DNA of 64,000 nucleotides from Aquatica leii (taxonomy: Eukaryota > Arthropoda > Insecta > Coleoptera > Lampyridae), in NCBI GenBank assembly GCA_035610365.1, contig CM069432.1:20832354-20896353 (forward strand). The letters run 5' to 3'. The notes beneath the pieces are model-generated. The model was not told the DNA's origin. It did no database searches and worked only from the letters and a program-made list of their open reading frames with translations. Within the stretch, counting starts at the first letter, position 1; each line of letters starts with the position of its first letter. The position numbers and the translations under genes were made by a program. Shown here piece after piece: positions 1 through 11,140 of this stretch.

Positions 1-248
1 ATCTTCCAACGAAACTATTTATATAAACATAAATAATAAAAAAAAAAACAAATCGCAGATTACTTACTGGAAATTGATATTGATGGATCAGCATCGGCTT
101 CAGGTTCTGCTACAGGTTTAGCTATTGGTAAAGGTTTTGCCAATTTAAACGTAATCAAAAGTAAAATCAACGTAAAAACCTACATAAACAATTGCTGATG
201 ATAAAAAATACAGAAAATAATTAAATACGTTACTTTTATAAAATTCAT
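1..248 (-). CDS. Small secreted peptide gene A (3 exons, 3' end outside window)
   Basis: Three exons can be read on the minus strand: exon 1 at 248-234 (MNFIK), exon 2 at 179-68, and the start of exon 3 at 14-1. Both introns have GT donors (GTAACG, GTAAGT) and AG acceptors. Exon 2 completes a hydrophobic signal peptide (VFTLILLLITFKLA) followed by a short Lys/Pro/Glu stretch. Exon 3 begins in the same phase (one base carried over) and reads ISLED, matching RSWED in gene B at 7114-7502. The two genes share exon sizes (15 coding nt; 112 versus 103 nt), phases and start context, so they are paralogs. The mature C-terminal part is cut off by the window edge. Function is unknown; a secreted structural or defence peptide is an inference. 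Confidence 0.75.
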
Positions 249-270
249 TTTTGTTTTCGCGCAGTCACAA

Positions 271-312
271 CAAACACTGCGAATTATTATACTTACAGGA
301 AGCATTTATACC
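271..312 (-). promoter_or_regulatory. Core promoter of gene A (TATA + initiator)
   Basis: A TATAAA box begins at 310 on the minus strand. A GCAGTGTTT initiator has its A at 278, 32 nt downstream, leaving a 5' UTR of about 30 nt. Gene B has the same two motifs at the same 32-nt spacing. Confidence 0.6.
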
Positions 313-1979
313 AAACGTCAACTAATGGAGAAAAAAATGCCATTAGAAATAAAAACAAAATTAACACCAAAGGTAATAATTTTTACATTAGTACAAAAGT
401 TCAAATTAAACCATTATTTATAGTTTAGATTTTAGTGTATTTTTATTTAAGGTTTGATTATTATATAATAATTAATTGTTTTTGGATATAAACTAAATAC
501 TTTTATTATTGTTAAAATATTTTATACTGCAAAAGCACATTTATTTTGTTGTTTAATAAGAATTAATTAATTAAAAATATTTTATAGTTAAACATATACA
601 GGGTAGGTCAGAATTTTTTATTTTGTTATCTTGAGTTGGTAGCATGTATTAAAAAGTAAATAAAGAAACCATTAATGACCGATTGCAGAAACGCGTATTT
701 AATGTATAGTTCAGTTCTAACGCTTAGTGCGGTATTGAAACGCCGAATTTAATTGTATAAAAATTATTTAGTACGGGACTAAATATTAGTACCGGACTAA
801 ATATTAGTACGGGACAAATTGTAACACTTTACTATACAGAGGAATAGCTCATATTTTGATGGCAGAAAGATGATGATCTCTGATTAAGTGACAGTCTGAT
901 ATTCACTGTAATACCAACCATTTAATCGATTAAATTCTGAATTAAAATGGCAGTTTATTTAACACTTAGATGCTAGCGCCGAATCTGAGAATTCGGTTCT
1001 CTCAAATTGAAGATCTCAACCATTGGTGAACTCCAAGGTTGTATAAGATATTATATATTTTTTTAAAGTTATAAGGATATAAAACATAGAAATAAAGAAC
1101 TAAGCTTTAAAAAATATAATATACAGCGTAACCTAACGAAAACCTTACAGGCGGATTTGAGGCCAGTAGAATTAAAAAAAAACACAAAAACACATCAATT
1201 TCAAGGTGAACAATTTTATGCTAAATACAATCCTAATTGATTACATTTTAAAGTGTTTGTCTTCAACTTCTATGCAATAACTATAATAATAAATTTGATA
1301 AAAACGTTCTCAAACATTCTGAAGCACTGCAGGAGTAATAACACGACATTCTTTTACTATGCGCTCGCGTAAACCTTACAAGGACTTAGGAGCAGTCGAA
1401 TAAATTTGATAAAAATTTGTCGATCCTTTCCTTCAAATCTATTGGTTCGAAAATTGTTGGGCCGGGTAAAGTCAAGCTCGTAAAATATAATGCGGAAGAA
1501 CTCCATCTTGTTGAAATACCAATTCGTTTTCCAGATAATTTTCATCATATTCTAAAATATCGGTTAACATTGGATCAATGTGGTTGTTTGAACAAAACAA
1601 TAACGACAGTTATAGTGATTGACTGTCTTATTAAAAAAAACACTTTTTGGATGTTAGAAAGCAAATTTGGTTTTACGATATTCTGTTCAGCCCTGATTTC
1701 ACAAAATTATAATTGTCGATCATCTTCGTTAAGATATTGTACCAGACTTAATTTGTAAGAATTTGTCTCGTACTGGATGTAATACTAAGAACAACTTAGC
1801 CTAAAGGTGTCACTTCTATTAGTTTATTTCCGACGGAGGTTTCCTACATTTTTTTTTATTAATATTAACATAACAAACCCTGTTTTTTAAAAAAATTAGA
1901 ACCAAACTTAATACGTATACTCAGTTTAACCCTTTGGGTTATGAATTAATAATAGAGGTCACCAAACGTTAACCCCCTG
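313..1979. other. No gene recognised
   Basis: AT-rich sequence with no ORF resembling a family I know and no splice-consistent small gene that I could build. It contains the short 18-bp tandem repeat listed separately. Confidence 0.4.
769..816. repeat. 18-bp tandem repeat, about 2.7 copies
   Basis: The unit TAGTACGGGACTAAATAT occurs at 769, then at 787 with one mismatch (CCGG for CGGG), then partially at 805. It is short and local with no visible link to a gene. Confidence 0.7.
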
Positions 1980-3117
1980 TAACTACAAGGGCCATCTGAC
2001 TGTCTGCCAGGATTTTTAGATTGCAGTTGTAAAACATTTTGGAATCAACTGCAGGAAATTTTTTAATCACATATTTTGCTGGCTTTAATTGGATAAAAGA
2101 GCAACGTTTTTTGAAGTTTTTGAGTTCATCGTCAATCGTATCGTTTTTTCCTGTGTGTAGCAAAACTGACAGTTTTTCACAGGCGGCCTACTACTCTGCG
2201 TTTGTTACGTATTTATCTATCGTAAGGTTTGCAACAAAAAACAAAACTTGTACTAACTCATGGTTATACAAAATATCTCGACACTAAACCTTTTAGAACC
2301 CTAAAAATCTTGAAGACTTTTCTTTTCTGCCTTGTGAATTCCAGGTATGTATAAAAGTCTAATGCAGGCTTTTATTTTATTTTGCCAGTTGGCTGGCGCT
2401 TTGCTCTCGCTAGTAACCTTGGATGTTTTCGATGTACTGATTCGTGTTTATTACAATCATTTCCAGCGTTTTCTAATCAAGTTATCACTGCCACAAATTT
2501 GAATATCCCTCAACATTTCTTGCTTAGCCTTATCGGGACATCGTTGTGTTTTTCAGTTTTTCTGCGGTTGATATATGGTGTTTTTTCCAATATCGATTAC
2601 TTTCATTTCTTTCTTTTTGTGAGAACGATACATAACACAATCTTCCTTATCTTCCTCACCTGAACTTATGTCAGTATTGCATTCTTCATCTTTACATCGA
2701 GGATAGGAGCATTGTGTGCAACACGTTTGTCCTCATCATCGCCGTCATCAAACAAAAAAAACAATATTATCGTTGTATTGGGAAAAAAAAGAAGCAGAAA
2801 CTATTATAAAGAAATGATGAAAATTAATAATGTAAATGCTTAAATTAAATCTGAGAGATTTGGCATTTCATATTGTATAAGGGCACAAATATTGCTTTAA
2901 TAGTGTTGTAGCCGTGGGATGTTAATAAGGTGGAGGTGGAGCCGTTGTTGCCATTACCGGTTTTGTGTTTGTTATTACTGAAGATCCAATGGCTGCGACA
3001 AACCTAGTAATACTTGTTGTATATCTACTCCTGCATTAGGATCTACAAGAGCTACTAATCGATCAGTAAGAGCATCATCTGCTTTTTCATTTTCCATAAG
3101 CAGCAATTTTCCGCCCG
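1980..3117 (-). other. Unrecognised decayed coding sequence
   Basis: On the minus strand there are discontinuous stretches that look like old protein-coding sequence. One at about 3105-2975 includes LVALVDPNAGVDIQQVLLGL. A Cys-rich stretch at about 2735-2640 has CCTQCSYPRCKDEEC, then an acidic run and a Lys-rich tail. A stretch at about 2163-1969 is open. I do not recognise the family; a decayed transposon protein is the likeliest source. The frames are not continuous and no gene model is offered. Confidence 0.25.
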
Positions 3118-3437
3118 GTGTTTGTCAAGGTGCAATGAAGTATCTCCCTAGAGAGTATTGAGCCTCAACCGCATAACTGAGGTAACTCCTAGTTCCTATA
3201 TGACGCTTGCCGCAAGACCGTCCGTGCACAGTGAAAAGCTGCATCCTGCTCGAGGTGACCCTGCTTTTAGCAAACACGGCGGATCTAGACTGGAAAGTCA
3301 ATAAACATCTCCCAATTCACGATAGGTCAGCATACGCTAAGGAGGAATAGCTTAGGTTTAAAAAGTTTCTAGTATGCGATCTCTGGATACCAGAACTTCT
3401 CACTACTGCCTAGATAGATCAAATCTGCTCGGCCGTC

Positions 3438-3740
3438 ATGAACACAGTAGAGGAAAGGTACAATGAAACCATTAAACCTAAGTTCTTCACCTCTGTGTAT
3501 AAGACGGACTACCTAATGCTTTCATGCAAGGACAACGCCACAGTTGAATGGCTCAAGGCTGTGGCAGTTAATCTACACTCTTGGGAAAGTTCAGAGCTGT
3601 GGGCTACCAAAGTGGCAGATATACCTCAGGGTAGTACCTTACTGGGATTCTTCCCCAACTCCTCTAAGATGTCGGCAAAAAGATATGCCATCGGATCCAA
3701 GGACAGAACGATGGAGTCCACACCTCAACCTAGAGAGTAA
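3438..3740 (+). pseudogene. LINE ORF1 fragment, DUF4780-like
   Basis: The open segment contains CKDNATVEWLKAVAVNL, then HSWESSELWATKVADIPQ and LLGFFPNSS. This arrangement fits the DUF4780-type domain found in ORF1 or Gag-like proteins of some insect retroelements, thought to bind RNA. The frame breaks after about 100 residues and continues in another frame at 3544-3828, with further Gly/His-rich scraps beyond. Confidence 0.6.
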
Positions 3741-4091
3741 TAAGGAAGGAGGCGAGAGGTACATTCGCACTTCTAATTCTCTCAATCGACCAAAATTCAA
3801 GTCAAACAGTAGAATCCCTAGAAAATAAACTGTTCTATGGATTCATCCTCAGGATGCAACCACCATGGAGGTGGTGGAGGAGAGTGGTACTACACTTTCC
3901 TCATCTACATCCTAACCATGGAGTGCGTGCAAGTGAACCTTTACCACGCGAAGGCTGCTTCGGCCGCCTTATGCCACAGGTTTGCTCAAAGCACTAAAAT
4001 AGTGCGTGTAGTCCAGGAAACCTAGATAAATGGGGGACGAGTTTGTGGATTAGGTACCAAAAACGGTAAGCTGATTTATAATAGATCTGCC

Positions 4092-4400
4092 TTGGTACCG
4101 AGAGCAGCCATTCTGATTAATAAAACCATTAATACACTGATTCTATCAGAATTCACAGATGCTGATACAGCCACCATAATGGCAGAACTAGTGTCCCTGG
4201 AGAAAAAAGTAAGTATTCTTGACTTCGAAATATTTTCTTGGAGAGGAACAGGAAGCGCCACCAGACACGGTAAAACGACTCATCAGCTACTGCAAAACCA
4301 ACAGGAAACATCTAATCCTGAGGGTGGACGCCAATGCCCACAACACCGTTTAGGGAAGCAACGATACCAACGACCGAGTACTTACTAACTACTAATATGG
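4092..4400 (+). pseudogene. LINE endonuclease fragment
   Basis: The frame at 4092-4250 reads SEFTDADTATIMAELVSLEK. After a frameshift it continues near 4318 as a VDANAHN-like stretch, which in this endonuclease family carries the catalytic Asp and Asn that bind metal and phosphate. It is followed by TNMVVTNK. The order fits the endonuclease domain that nicks target DNA. It is disrupted by stops and cannot be functional. Confidence 0.55.
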
Positions 4401-5281
4401 TAGTGACCAATAAGCCCAATCGCCTTTACCTTTATAAACGTTATAAGGCAGGAGGTTCTAGACTTAACCTCAGTGTCTAGGGAGGTTTAAAATCTAATAA
4501 GTGATTAGAAAGTGTGTAGGGAGGCGTCCCTTTCCAATCACTGTTTGATCATGTTTAAGATAGGGGCATGTTGCATGACCAACCAAACATACAGACTTCC
4601 TAGCCTAGTTCAAAACCAAAAAGATTAAAGGAAAGTACCCTGGTAGAACTTTGAGCTGAAGGTTTAATGTGACATTTCGTAAATCAAAGAGAAGTTCTTG
4701 GAGGACTTTTTGTGGAAACCTTTTGAAACACCTGTCGCAAGCAGAGTGCAGAAGGTAGAGCCAAGGGGCAACCACGGTAACAGATGGCACCTTAACGTCA
4801 ATCTTTTAGGAAACTCTGAAAGTATTTATTAAAAAACATTTTCCAGCTTGAGAAACAAGGGTTTCCAATGGACCAATAAGTAGTAAAACTCTGCTCAAAC
4901 AGGAACATCCTCTTGTCAACAAAATTGCATCGCCTGAAAGGATTAAGTGAGCCTTAAGAACCTTCAAATCTTTCAATACTCCTGACCCTAATGGAATATT
5001 TGCGGCACTTATTCAACGAGGGCAGGGCATCTTGCTAGAGACATTGATCAAAATATTCAGATCCAGTTTGTTATATGGCCATGTCCTTCAAGCATGGAGG
5101 AAAGTAAAAGTCGTATTCCTACATAAGGTAGGTGTAAAACTCTATAGAATCCAAAGTCATATCGTTCAATAAATCTCTTATCGTTTATGCTCAAAACAAT
5201 GGAGAAGCTTGTGCACTAATATATTAAAATAGAAATTTTAACGGTCAAACCTCTTCATAAATTCCAATTTACCTATCAGAA

Positions 5282-5935
5282 ATGGAAATCAGCTTTACAT
5301 CAAACACCACGGGAAAGAGAATACAAAATGCCATTAACCTAACACGTAACTGGTGCTTAAAAGAGGGCATGAACATAAACCCAAATAAAACCACCATCGT
5401 TCCTTTTACCAAACAAAGTAATTTAAATATCCCCAGTATACAGTTAAATGGAAGTACCATTCCCCTTTCCAAGGAGGTTAGATACCTGGAAATGACACTG
5501 GACAAAAAACTAACGTGAAAAAGTCACCTGTCCAAAACGACCAACAAGGCTAAAAAAACTTTATGATCTTGCCGCCAAATGGTTGGCAAAACGTGCGGTT
5601 TGAACCCCAGCATAACCAATTGGATCTACAACCAGGTCGTTAGACCTGGAGTTCTCTACGCGTCTGCAGTTTGGTTAAGAAATGTAGACCAAAGTACCGC
5701 GCAAGCGAAGCTGGCAAAGGTGCAAAGACTAGCATGTCCGACACCATAGGCGCCATGAAATCAACACCCACCGCTGTGATGGAGATCTTTCTTAGCTTGA
5801 AGCCACTACCAGTAGCAATTAAGGAGGAAACTATGAAGCAAGCCCTCAAACTAATGACGAACACCATTTTAAAGAAGGCTACCTCAAAGGCCATCTGGGA
5901 ATTCTCAAAGCCACTCCTCTGTTGGACATGACTGC
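5282..5935 (+). pseudogene. LINE reverse transcriptase, C-terminal part
   Basis: At 5282-5518 the text NLTRNWCLKEGMNINPNKTT and then VRYLEMTLDKKLT matches the RT region just after the catalytic YADD loop (the 'W...GL.iNP.KT' and 'YLG..lD..L' blocks). At 5671-5931 a segment with SMSDTIGAMKSTPTAVMEIF matches the LINE C-terminal 'R...GA.rTTPt.ALE.ll...P' block. The catalytic palm itself is missing or too decayed to see. Confidence 0.65.
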
Positions 5936-6006
5936 AATGAGCCACCAGATAAACTCAAAAATGATCTTGGATCACAAATACAAAGTCAGGTACCCCAATA
6001 GACTGG

Positions 6007-6400
6007 ATGGAAAGCACGGATTGCGTGCTGGGGTTTTGCCAAAAATGGTTAATAGATGAATCCAAAATAGAAAACGGTGAAGTGGGGGCAGCAATGGTGG
6101 GACCTAGGTTTAAAAAACACGCATCTCTCAGTAGTAAAGCCACCATGGCGAAACATCTGATTACCAAAAACCGATGCAAACAAAATATATGCATCATGTG
6201 AGACAGCTAAGCGGCATTAAAAGCACTGCAAAGAAACAGCGTAAGATCACGTATGCTTCACAAGTGCCATCATTCCCTAAACCAACTGGCAAACAAGAAT
6301 AAAGTTGAACTTTTTTGGGTGCCAGGGCATGAGAGAATAGGAGGAAATGTGGAAGCAGATAAGCAAGCAAAATTGACGTAAAACCCTTTATAGGGCCATC
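6007..6400 (+). pseudogene. LINE RNase H domain remnant
   Basis: The stretch MESTDCVLGFCQKWLIDESK at about 6007, a VGPRFKKHASLSS block, a glutamate-bearing segment near 6160-6190 and a WVPGHERIGGNVEADK block at about 6318-6363 follow the order of an RNase H fold. These blocks are spread over different frames. RNase H downstream of RT is diagnostic for I-like LINEs. Confidence 0.6.
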
Positions 6401-6598
6401 TCTTATGTATGGCTTTAGTCAAAGAGACTATCAGGTGGTTATCACCCACTGGGCCAACAAAGAAACAAAATGCCAGGTCATTCAAAAAATTGCCTTAACC
6501 CTAACAAAAAGAAGAGGAAAGAAGTTATAAAGTTAAGAAGAAGAGAAATATAACTCCTCTGTGGTACACTAACAGGACGCATCTACTGCAGATACCAC

Positions 6599-6805
6599 TT
6601 GAGTAAGATAGGACTGGTGTGTGATGACACATGCAGGTACTGTGGTGAAGAGGTGAAGCGTATGGATCATATCATTATGAGATGCCCAGCTTTGTGTCTA
6701 AAGAGACAAAAATATCTAGATTTCATCTTCATCTTGGAAGAAGAATTACTAAACCTTTCGAGCAGGGGCCTGATCGAATTCGTCAAAGACATAGATCTTT
6801 CCTGA
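6599..6805 (+). pseudogene. LINE C-terminal zinc knuckle
   Basis: The open frame contains CRYCGEEVKRMDHIIMRCP, a Cys-x2-Cys...His-x4-Cys knuckle normally found at the C-terminus of LINE ORF2 proteins. It stops at 6803-6805, about 95 bases before the A-rich 3' end of the element. Confidence 0.65.
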
Positions 6806-7113
6806 GTCCAACGAGAGGGGGGGCACAAAAAATCTAATCTGGTCGCAGTTTAGGATGTTATCATAACACTCACCCTACTTCGAATAATGATAATAAAAAA
6901 ATGTCGCACATGTAATTCGTACTAATACTTGGCAATTTTTTTAGGTGCAGATTCTATTGTGAGCATTTATGGCTTTTGCGTAGCAGTAGAGCTTTGAATT
7001 ACACTTAGCAATTCGCATTTTACTTGCAGTACGTTTAGTTTATAAATACACAAACCTTTTTAAAAAAATATAATATACTTAACATATAAATACAATTCTA
7101 AGAATTAATTCCA

Positions 7114-7502
7114 TCAATAATCACCACCCCAACCTCCATCTCCCCAACCGCCATCTCCCCAACCACCACCTCCCCAACCTCCATTCCCCCACCCTCCGTT
7201 ACCCCAACCCCCATTTCCCCAGTTGTCATTACCCCATCCACCATTTCCCCAGCTGTTATATCCAAAATCTTCCCACGAACCTAATAAACAAAATAAAATT
7301 ATTTTTTATTAAAAAACACAATGTAATTTACTTACGAGGAGATGCTAACGGTTCTGGTTTAGGCTCCGCTTTGGGCTTTGCTTTTGGAGAAGGTTTTGCC
7401 ATTACAAACGTAATTACAATTAAAAACAATGCGAACGTCTATATAAACAATTACGTTACAAAATAAAATAGACAAAAGTTAAATTACCTTAAAAAAAATC
7501 AT
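7114..7502 (-). CDS. Small secreted Gly/Trp/Asn-rich peptide gene B (3 exons)
   Basis: The model is exon 1 at 7502-7488 (MIFFK), exon 2 at 7438-7336 and exon 3 at 7280-7114, with stop TGA at 7114-7116. Donors are GTAATT and GTAAGT; acceptors are ATATAG and TATTAG. The frame is kept across both joins, giving 94 residues. Residues 1-18 form a hydrophobic signal peptide, 19-38 are Lys/Pro/Glu-rich (KPSPKAKPKAEPKPEP), and the rest is a repeat array of Gly-Trp-Gly-Asn-Gly-Gly type units ending in GGDY. The repeats resemble glycine-rich cuticular or antimicrobial peptides only in composition, so no function is claimed. Gene A at the left edge is a paralog. This gene looks intact and lies between transposon remnants. 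Confidence 0.85.
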
Positions 7503-7537
7503 TCTTGTTTTTGTATATCCACAACGTTAAACGATAA

Positions 7538-7576
7538 ACACTGCAAATTATAAAATTTGCACAAAATATTTATAGT
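7538..7576 (-). promoter_or_regulatory. Core promoter of gene B (TATA + initiator)
   Basis: TATAAA begins at 7574 on the minus strand, and a TTTGCAGTGTTT initiator has its A at 7542, 32 nt away, about 40 nt before the ATG. The motif pair and spacing are the same as for gene A, which supports both gene models. Confidence 0.65.
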
Positions 7577-9020
7577 AAACTTTAACTGATGAAGGACATA
7601 AATTTACATTTTAGGTAAACAAAAACGTAAAACCGTATTTAGTTTGTTTTGCATTAGTCAAAAATTAATTTTTAGTATATATATATTTTAAATGCAAATC
7701 GATTTAGCTGAACTAAGTTATAAACTCGTGTATCTTCATAAAACCGGATTAATAACAAACTTTATTTAATCAAATTTATTTTTTAGTTATGTTTATTGTT
7801 TGAACTTGTTTCAACCTATTTATTTACTACTGCTGAATTAAATAATTATATAGTTTTCTTTTTGTTACATTTGAATACAATACAAAATCATTTACATAAA
7901 TCTAAAATTTATTTTAATGGTTTCTATAGGTTTGTTAGTTTATTTACTGTTTTTAATGGGAAAATTTAATATTATGTACTTAAATAGATTTTTCACTTGT
8001 ATGTCAATGTATAAATACTATTAAGGTTAACGCAAAGTCTCGCTCAAAAAAATTACGAAAGTTATAAACAATTTAGTAAAATCAAGAGGGATTATTGAAA
8101 ATCAGAAAAGGGATTCTTAAGAAGCAAAAAATTTCAGTTCAATAAACAGTAATTTGTTGTAAAAAAATGTTTTCTCAGATTTTTTAATTATTTATGCCTT
8201 TGTTAATCACCTGACATTTTTTGCACTTTTTGAATCTTTTCTTCAAAGACTTTAAAAACGATTTTAGAAAATGTTGATCTAAGATTTTAAAAAACGAAAA
8301 TCTCATATAAAGTTAACAATACAATTTTTATTTCAAACATTTCAATTCTAATTTTTTTAATTTTCAGCAGCTACGTAAAAAAATCTTTTTTTTTACTGCG
8401 ATTGTTGAAATAATTAATATAAGTTATAAGCAAATGCTTATAAAAATTGCTTATAAAATAATTAAATTTTTTTTTTGGAAATTGTCCATGATAAAATTAA
8501 TGATTTTTAAGAAAGAAAGAAAGTTTTTATTGATTATAAACGTATTTGCAACTGGAAATTAATATTAAAGAACATTTTGTTTAAATAATTATTGTTTTTG
8601 CTCTTCTAAATTCAGAATAAAACATTTTCTTAAAATTTTATATGTTTATTTATTAAACAAATAAATTATAATGTTTGAAAAGTTTTCTTGTCCATAGATT
8701 AAAGATATCGAAAGGGACAGAAGAAGCACAGAAAACACAACTTATGTTATTTCTGGTCCTGATAAAAAAAAACTGCAAAACTTTTATAAAGCTATGCAAA
8801 ACGCTCCCTGTCAACTTTTTAATAAAAGAATATTGTAGAATCAAAAACTATGCTCTGTGACATAAAAAATGCGACACTAAGAAGGCGTTAGAATTTTTAG
8901 ACCAAAATTGGCAGAAATGTTTAACTAGTGAATCGTAGTAATTGATTAAAATTTTATTCAAAATAATCTAGTAGCCATATATATTTTTTTTGTGTTTTTT
9001 TTGCATTTTGAGGTTGACAA
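7577..9020. other. No gene recognised
   Basis: Very AT-rich DNA with runs of A and T. Short ORFs on both strands at 8653-8860 overlap each other and show no recognisable motif. I see nothing that supports a gene. Confidence 0.4.
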
Positions 9021-9029
9021 CTAAGTGAA

Positions 9030-9860
9030 TTCGTGAAGGTGGTTTTTCATTCAGAGAAATTGCTAACCGTTTTAACTGTAACCAATCCTTTGTATTACGG
9101 TTTTATCAAGTATGGTCTAGAAAAGGAAAAAAACGTCGTAAACGAGAAGTGGACGGTCAAAACAAACATGGCCGCCAATGTTTGATTAATGGCCTTAAGA
9201 AGCCGATTCTAGAGTACAAGATCAATAACCGATCAATAGTTTCAAAACGAAGGATGTTCTGTAACCCTTCGTACAGTTTACCGTCAAATTAGAACTTTTG
9301 ACTTGTAGTCTTATCGATCACATCTTGTGCTTCCGTTGACGGCTCGTCAGTGGGATGATGTATGTTGCGACTAGATTAGAACGTGGAATGCCAGAGTGAT
9401 CTTCAGTGACAAATCCCGATTCTGTTTGGGAATGCACGATGGTTGCATGATGGTCAGACGTAGACGTGAAGAACGTCGCAATGCGCAGATTTCTGTTGAG
9501 CGGTATGTTTACCACACTGTCGGGGTTATGGTATGGGGTGCTATTGTTTATGAAAGCAGGTCGCAGTTGGTATTCATTTGAAGGAATATGAATGCCCACT
9601 GATATGTTAATGAAGTGGTAGAACTCCATATCCTTATATTCCTCTAGAAGCTGGAGGATATTTTAACATAAAAGTGGCCACTTCTATCCAGACCGGGAGT
9701 CGATGACCAATGACCAAGTTAACGGTGGTTGATTGCCTTCTTTTATTAGAACAACTTGCCCAACTTGAACAAGCACCATGCTTCTCTTTGAACAAAGGTT
9801 TTTAACTGGTAAGGAGGCATTTTTAACCAACTTAAAACTATAAATGAATCAGTTCAACAA
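9030..9860 (+). pseudogene. Tc1-like transposase remnant
   Basis: An N-terminal helix-turn-helix-like stretch (FREIANRFNCNQSFVLRFYQ) lies near 9047-9110. The catalytic core at 9396-9581 has VIFSDKSRFCLGMHDG followed by RRRREERRN and VGVMVWGAIVYESRSQLVFI. This is the Tc1-family DDE core, where 'SDES' normally carries the second-to-last Asp and its Glu neighbour; here Glu is Lys. Later blocks decay rapidly. No intact inverted ends were found. The element is dead. Confidence 0.75.
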
Positions 9861-10129
9861 ACAACGCGTGAAAACGACATATTAAGATAAGAAATTACTT
9901 GTGACAATAAACGAGAAAGAAGATGAGCTGCTAAAACCTCCAAACAAACATTTTAGCACACAACAAGTTGGATTGAGTATGATCAAAACCAACACTGGAG
10001 ATATAGACACAAGCCGCATAAACTGCCTTACTTGCGTCTGCAAACCCATACAGTTGAAGTAAAACATACGCACAAGAAACTACGTGGCGAGAAATAGTAA
10101 ACGATTTTTAATAAGACAGATCAGATCGA
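9861..10129. other. No gene recognised
   Basis: Sequence between the Tc1 and BEL/Pao remnants. A short minus-strand ORF at 9882-10073 has no recognisable motif. Confidence 0.35.
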
Positions 10130-11140
10130 ATTGCAAACATTTTTTTGCAGCGCATTCTGGAACTAGCTCGTCCTAAGAAATTTTGAGCAACCAAAGTTTT
10201 TGAAGAAAAATCTTTGTCGATATAATTGAAAGAGAAATAAATCCTAATAGATCCAAAAACTTAGATACGTCCAAAAAAATTTGACGTTTGCTAAATAAAC
10301 AATTTTCAAACACAAATAGGAAAACTAAAAATGTAAATAAATCAGTAGACATTCCAAGAAAGTCCTAATCTTTTCTTCCCTGCTTAGATCGTGCATATAG
10401 GAATGCACTAAAATGACCCAACCTCATTTAAAGCTTCTAGCTTATTTGAAAGCCACTTAGAAAGTTCAAACTGTCCTTGACCAAAGCCATTTGATCAAAT
10501 TCTTTAATAATTCTTGCGCTTCTACGATAGAAGCGCACCAGTAATAATATTATCCACATACATATCCTTTAAGATTATGTTTGATATATGAAGTAACGAT
10601 GAGTTACACTCATGAGCCAATTGCTGAGCACAGCGAATAGCAACTAAACTAGACAAATTAACACCAAAAGTAACCATATTTAAATCGAATCGAAGGGTTG
10701 ATTAGGAGACGATCGCCATAAAATTCGCTGATAACTGAAACTGATTATTCTTTTAAAACACCATGTTGTGGTAAATAATAAGAAATATCCGCGTCATTCT
10801 GATGAGTCAACAACTTTTTTTTGTTCTCTATTTCTTTAGTTTGCCGAGTTTATTAGTTTATTTTGATTTTTACAATTTTATTTTTGGGAACCTAAATTTT
10901 TTGTTTTACATGACTTTATGTGTTCTTTAACAGTTCTTTGTTCGATGACTTCCTCAACTTCATTTTTGTAGTACCTCGACGTCAGAATAGCATAATCTTT
11001 CTTTGCTTCTTACTAACTCTTTTAGAAAAAAATGCAACTTTCAGTATGGGTAGAACATTGGAAGGGGATACATAAAGAAAATACTTATACTGTTATATTT
11101 TTTGTGGAGTCATTTGAGGTAACACAAGAGACAAGTGCTG
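10130..11140 (-). pseudogene. BEL/Pao retrotransposon pol remnant (3' part)
   Basis: Read on the minus strand, scattered frames give blocks typical of BEL/Pao reverse transcriptase: a YHNMVFKKNN-like block near 10780, then FGVNLSSLVAIRCAQQLA, then IILKDMYVDNIITGAL, where the family has the YVDD active site (here YVDN), then LSIISTKIFLQKLWLL near 10200. Many stops interrupt it. The same remnant resumes at 13318, on the other side of an inserted LTR element. It is an old, dead copy. Confidence 0.7.

Larger units (their letters stand above)
3118..6900 (+). mobile_element. Decayed non-LTR retrotransposon (I-like, with RNase H)
   Basis: Pieces of one LINE appear in the expected order on the plus strand: an ORF1 with a DUF4780-like domain, an apurinic-type endonuclease piece, the C-terminal half of a reverse transcriptase, an RNase H domain and a terminal CCHC-type zinc knuckle. 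Many stops and frameshifts separate them. The element seems to end near 6900 in an AATAATGATAATAAAAAAA-type A-rich tail, typical of LINE 3' ends. The left boundary is approximate. RNase H after RT points to the I group. It is old and dead. Confidence 0.75.
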
